A stretch of DNA of 31,636 bases, taken from positions 1 to 31,636 of IMG/VR virus record IMGVR_UViG_3300042260_000866, one strand, 5' to 3'. Positions 29,700-31,636 of the stretch are shown piece by piece (the first letter of the stretch is position 1; each line of letters starts with the position of its first letter). Both the position numbers and the translations under genes were made by a program. Source of the stretch: a virus. The notes under the pieces are model-generated. The model saw only the letters and a program-made list of their open reading frames with translations. It made no database searches and was not told the origin of the DNA.

Positions 29700-31057
29700 C
29701 ACACAGCCCGTCCTTTGGCGCCAACCGCTTCAAAGCCGCGCCCGTCGCCTTCAAGGATCGCCTGACGCCCCGTGAACTCCTGCCAACGGCGGATGATCAC
29801 ATCACAGAACTTCTCATCAAGCTCCATCAGGCGCGCGCGGCGTCCCATCTTTTCGCAGGCAATCAGCGTCGAGCCCGAGCCGCCGAAGAGATCAAGCACC
29901 ACCGATCCGGTCTGGGTGCTGTTTTCCAGCATGCCGCAGATCAAATCGACCGGCTTCATGGTGGGGTGATCGCCGTTTTTTGCCGGTTTACTGTGCCGGA
30001 TGATGCTGGAATCGACCGAACGCATCGACATTTTCTCGCCTTCGATGATCACCACCTGACCCGCCACATCAATCTGAATACTGCCGTCAGGCATGATGCG
30101 CAGGCTTTCGCCCTTGTGCTCGATCACCGTGGTATTGGCGCGCCCGCCAAACCAGGCGTGCGGTGCGCCTGGTTTCCAGCCGTAGAGGATGGGCTCATGC
30201 CGCCATTGGTAATCAGACCGCCCGAGCACCAGGGAAGGCTTCACCCAAACCAGGCAGCCCGAGAGTTTGAACCCCGCATCTGCAAAGGCGCGCCGGAAAT
30301 TCAGCCCTTCGGTGTCGGCATGCGCGACATAGATCGGCGCCCCTGCGCGCATATTGCTGGCCGCGGCCGAGAAGGCGTCGATCAAGAACCGGCGAAACGC
30401 ACCGGCGTCCATGTTGTCGTTTTGGATTTTGCCTGCCGAGCCTTCATAGTTCACGTTGTAGGGCGGGTCGGTCCAGCAGGCATCGACCAGGTCTCCTTTG
30501 CAGAGCAGAGAAACCACACCCATGTCTGTGCTGTCGCCGCACATCAGCCGATGATCGCCGAGGATCCAGATGTCCCCCGCCTGGCTTACATAACGTGCCT
30601 CGATGTCCGGGAGGTGATCGGGATCGCCCGGCGCTGGTGGCGCAACATCCTCATCGGGCGCAAAGTCCATCAGATCGCCCAGTTCTTCGTCGGAAAAGCC
30701 CAGAAGATCGAGGTCAAAATGCTCTGCATGCAGTTCGCCGACCAACTCGCGCAGCAGGTCCATATCCCACTGTGCGTTCTCGGCGATCTTGTTGTCGGCA
30801 ATCACCAGGGCGCGGCGCTGTTCGGAATTCAGATGACCAAGCCGGATTACCGGCACGACCTCAAGTCCGATCAGCCGCGCAGCCTCAAAGCGGCCGTGGC
30901 CGGCGATGATGATCCCATCTGCGCCAAGCAAGATGGGGTTCACAAAGCCAAACTCTTCGATGGAGGCGGCAATCTGCGTGATCTGCCAGGCCGGGTGCGT
31001 GCGTGGATTGCGATCGAAGGGCACGATCTGATCCAGGGGCAGTAACTCGATCTGCAA
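29699..31057 (-). CDS. ParB-like nuclease domain fused to DNA (adenine/cytosine-N4) methyltransferase
   Basis: About 452 residues if begun at the TTG 31055-31057, preceded by GGAG at 6 nt; a TTG four codons earlier (31069) is the longest alternative. Residues 1-95 are a ParB/sulfiredoxin-like domain with GHGRFEAA at 53-60. The methyltransferase has DPPY at 197-200 and SAM-binding DLFGGSGST at 389-397, a beta-class order, plus HPTMKP at 364-369. About 310-350 holds an insertion (IMPDGSIQIDVAGQVVIIEG) between the halves. It modifies phage DNA, probably against host restriction. First gene of the late operon, directly after a terminator-like hairpin. Confidence 0.88.
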   Translation of the reverse strand: MQIELLPLDQIVPFDRNPRTHPAWQITQIAASIEEFGFVNPILLGADGIIIAGHGRFEAARLIGLEVVPVIRLGHLNSEQRRALVIADNKIAENAQWDMDLLRELVGELHAEHFDLDLLGFSDEELGDLMDFAPDEDVAPPAPGDPDHLPDIEARYVSQAGDIWILGDHRLMCGDSTDMGVVSLLCKGDLVDACWTDPPYNVNYEGSAGKIQNDNMDAGAFRRFLIDAFSAAASNMRAGAPIYVAHADTEGLNFRRAFADAGFKLSGCLVWVKPSLVLGRSDYQWRHEPILYGWKPGAPHAWFGGRANTTVIEHKGESLRIMPDGSIQIDVAGQVVIIEGEKMSMRSVDSSIIRHSKPAKNGDHPTMKPVDLICGMLENSTQTGSVVLDLFGGSGSTLIACEKMGRRARLMELDEKFCDVIIRRWQEFTGRQAILEGDGRGFEAVGAKGRAV

Positions 31058-31080
31058 GCGTGACTCCAAGCGATGGCCAA

Positions 31081-31107
31081 AGAAAAAGGCCGGGAATTCC
31101 CGGCCTT
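31081..31107 (-). terminator. Palindromic terminator just upstream of the late operon
   Basis: 31086-31107 is a perfect 22-nt palindrome (AAGGCCGGGAA/TTCCCGGCCTT). On the minus strand it is followed by a run of five T. It would stop transcripts coming from the right before the first late gene, so the phage would need antitermination, or a promoter between it and the gene. It might instead be the end signal of an unseen gene. Confidence 0.6.
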
Positions 31108-31120
31108 CAGCGTAGAGGGG

Positions 31121-31150
31121 TGCGCACCTGCGAACCCTAAGTGCGAACCC
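31121..31150. repeat. Short direct repeats TGCGAACCC
   Basis: TGCGAACCC occurs at 31129-31137 and 31142-31150 (13-bp spacing), preceded by a related TGCGCACC at 31121. The repeats resemble integrase arm sites or iterons but no partner gene is visible. Confidence 0.35.
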
Positions 31151-31529
31151 AAAAAAATCGTTTCAAACTGGCGATCTAATGCGCAACGCACCACCGCATA
31201 CGTTTGTGACTGGGGAGGACCCAAGGCAGGGGGAGGGGCCGATCGGCATCCTCGCACTCCTCGCCAGCATATCCATAAACTGCCCGAAGTTGCCCCATTC
31301 TGTCGCGCCTAAAGTTCAACGGGTTTTGTCATACAGACCGCATCTCACCTACAGGTGAGAGTGGTCGAACGCCATGTCATGCGGCGTGTCGGTTTTTCTG
31401 ACTAGAGCGCGAACTGGTCAAGGCATTGTTTCGGCGTGAAAGTTTGCCATCATCGCTATCGGGCAAGACCCATGCAACTGCGATCGAAAAGTCTCATGAT
31501 AGCAGAACAATTTGGTTTTGGATTATGAG
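31151..31529. other. Stretch without a convincing gene, right of the late operon
   Basis: Short frames on both strands have no start site or recognisable content. The stretch includes the operator-like palindrome at 31343-31360. It may be the intergenic part before the early region or a boundary of the phage segment. Confidence 0.45.
31343..31360. promoter_or_regulatory. Operator-like palindrome TCTCACCT-AC-AGGTGAGA
   Basis: Perfect 8-bp arms with a 2-bp spacer. A TTGTCA hexamer lies at 31325-31330, 12 bp to the left, and TACAGG overlaps the palindrome's centre, so a repressor bound here could cover a rightward promoter. The pairing with a promoter is weak and the regulator is not in view. 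Confidence 0.4.
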
Positions 31530-31636
31530 CTAGGCTATGAAGCCCTGGCCATGGATGAGGCCGCAATCGGTCTCTTTGGCCGGTAGCACAATGCCCGAGA
31601 TATCGGTAACATGCTTCATGACTTTATCTTCCCGGT
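31530..31636 (-). other. Possible C-terminal end of a gene entering from the right
   Basis: A minus-strand frame is open from the window edge to a TAG at 31530-31532 and encodes about 34 residues, including KHVTDISGIVLPAKETDCG. It is too short to recognise and could be chance; the rest would lie outside the window. Confidence 0.2.

Larger units (their letters stand above)
152..31636. mobile_element. Lambda-like siphovirus prophage, late half (partial)
   Basis: A continuous minus-strand block from about 31.06 kb to 4.0 kb encodes, in transcription order, terminase, portal, capsid, tail tube, chaperone, tape measure, tail tip, fibres and lysis proteins. The order terL-W-B-capsid-cement-FII-Z-U-V-G/T-H-M-L-K-J follows phage lambda. 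No sheath or baseplate-wedge gene is seen, so a long non-contractile tail is inferred. The left limit is taken as the 3' end of tRNA-fMet at 151, a common integration target. No second copy of the tRNA 3' end and no integrase were found, so the right limit lies beyond the window. The Rhodobacterales gene transfer agent was considered and rejected, because the terminase and portal are lambda gpA/gpB types and a full lysis set is present. Confidence 0.85.

Noticed and set aside
29648-31045. 465-residue open frame on the plus strand opposite the methyltransferase
   Set aside because: Antisense shadow; the minus strand has DPPY and SAM-binding motifs and fits the operon.
4017-31057. Rhodobacterales gene transfer agent
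   Set aside because: Terminase and portal are lambda gpA/gpB types, with gpW, FII-like and lysis genes; the order follows lambda rather than the transfer agent.
31073-31312. 79-residue plus-strand frame starting MAKEKGREF
   Set aside because: It begins across the terminator palindrome, lacks a binding site and has no coding-like continuation.

Overview
The window carries most of the late half of a lambda-like (siphovirus) prophage beside an initiator tRNA gene, in a GC-rich alphaproteobacterial genome. A Rhodobacterales/Rhodobacteraceae host is likely, judged by the style of the Rz/Rz1 pair, the endolysin, the small tail chaperone and the ParB-methyltransferase. No integrase, repressor or replication gene is visible, so the early region and the other attachment site lie outside the window, probably to the right.

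Layout. 75-151 is tRNA-fMet, followed by a terminator and a short tandem repeat that could be integrase arm sites. 571-3715 is cargo between the tRNA and the phage: a lipoprotein built of 75-residue repeats (+ strand), then a two-gene minus-strand unit of unknown proteins with hydrophobic segments, whose first gene appears to have a frame break near its start. All recognised phage genes are on the minus strand, read from about 31.06 kb down to 4.0 kb.

In transcription order these are: ParB-DNA methyltransferase, PLD-like protein, small and large terminase, gpW, portal, a fused protease-major capsid protein, cement protein, FII-, Z- and U-like joining proteins, tail tube, G/GT tail chaperone with a -1 slippery site A AAA AAC, tape measure, M-, L- and K-position tail-tip proteins, a J-like tip protein, and a fibre module with two S74-type self-cleaving fibres, a repeat fibre and a collagen-like peptide. 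Next comes an accessory cassette, then lysis genes (small membrane protein, endolysin, Rz, Rz1). From gpW to J the order follows lambda, with the protease fused to the capsid and no gpI equivalent seen.

The most interesting part is 5657-8570, between fibres and lysis genes: two 2OG-Fe(II) oxygenase-like enzymes, a radical SAM/SPASM enzyme with a complete set of cysteines, and between them an 86-residue protein with a fibre-like N-terminus and a C-terminus that is exactly C-x-C-x-C-x-C, its only cysteines. The genes overlap or lie within 11 bp of one another and the small gene has the strongest ribosome binding site. I infer a phage-encoded post-translational modification system acting on a virion tip or fibre peptide, organised like a RiPP pathway but with no exporter, leader protease or immunity gene.

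The last 0.5 kb (31.1-31.6 kb) has no recognised gene. It holds a perfect 22-nt palindrome followed by a T-tract on the minus strand just upstream of the late operon, short direct repeats, and an operator-like palindrome.
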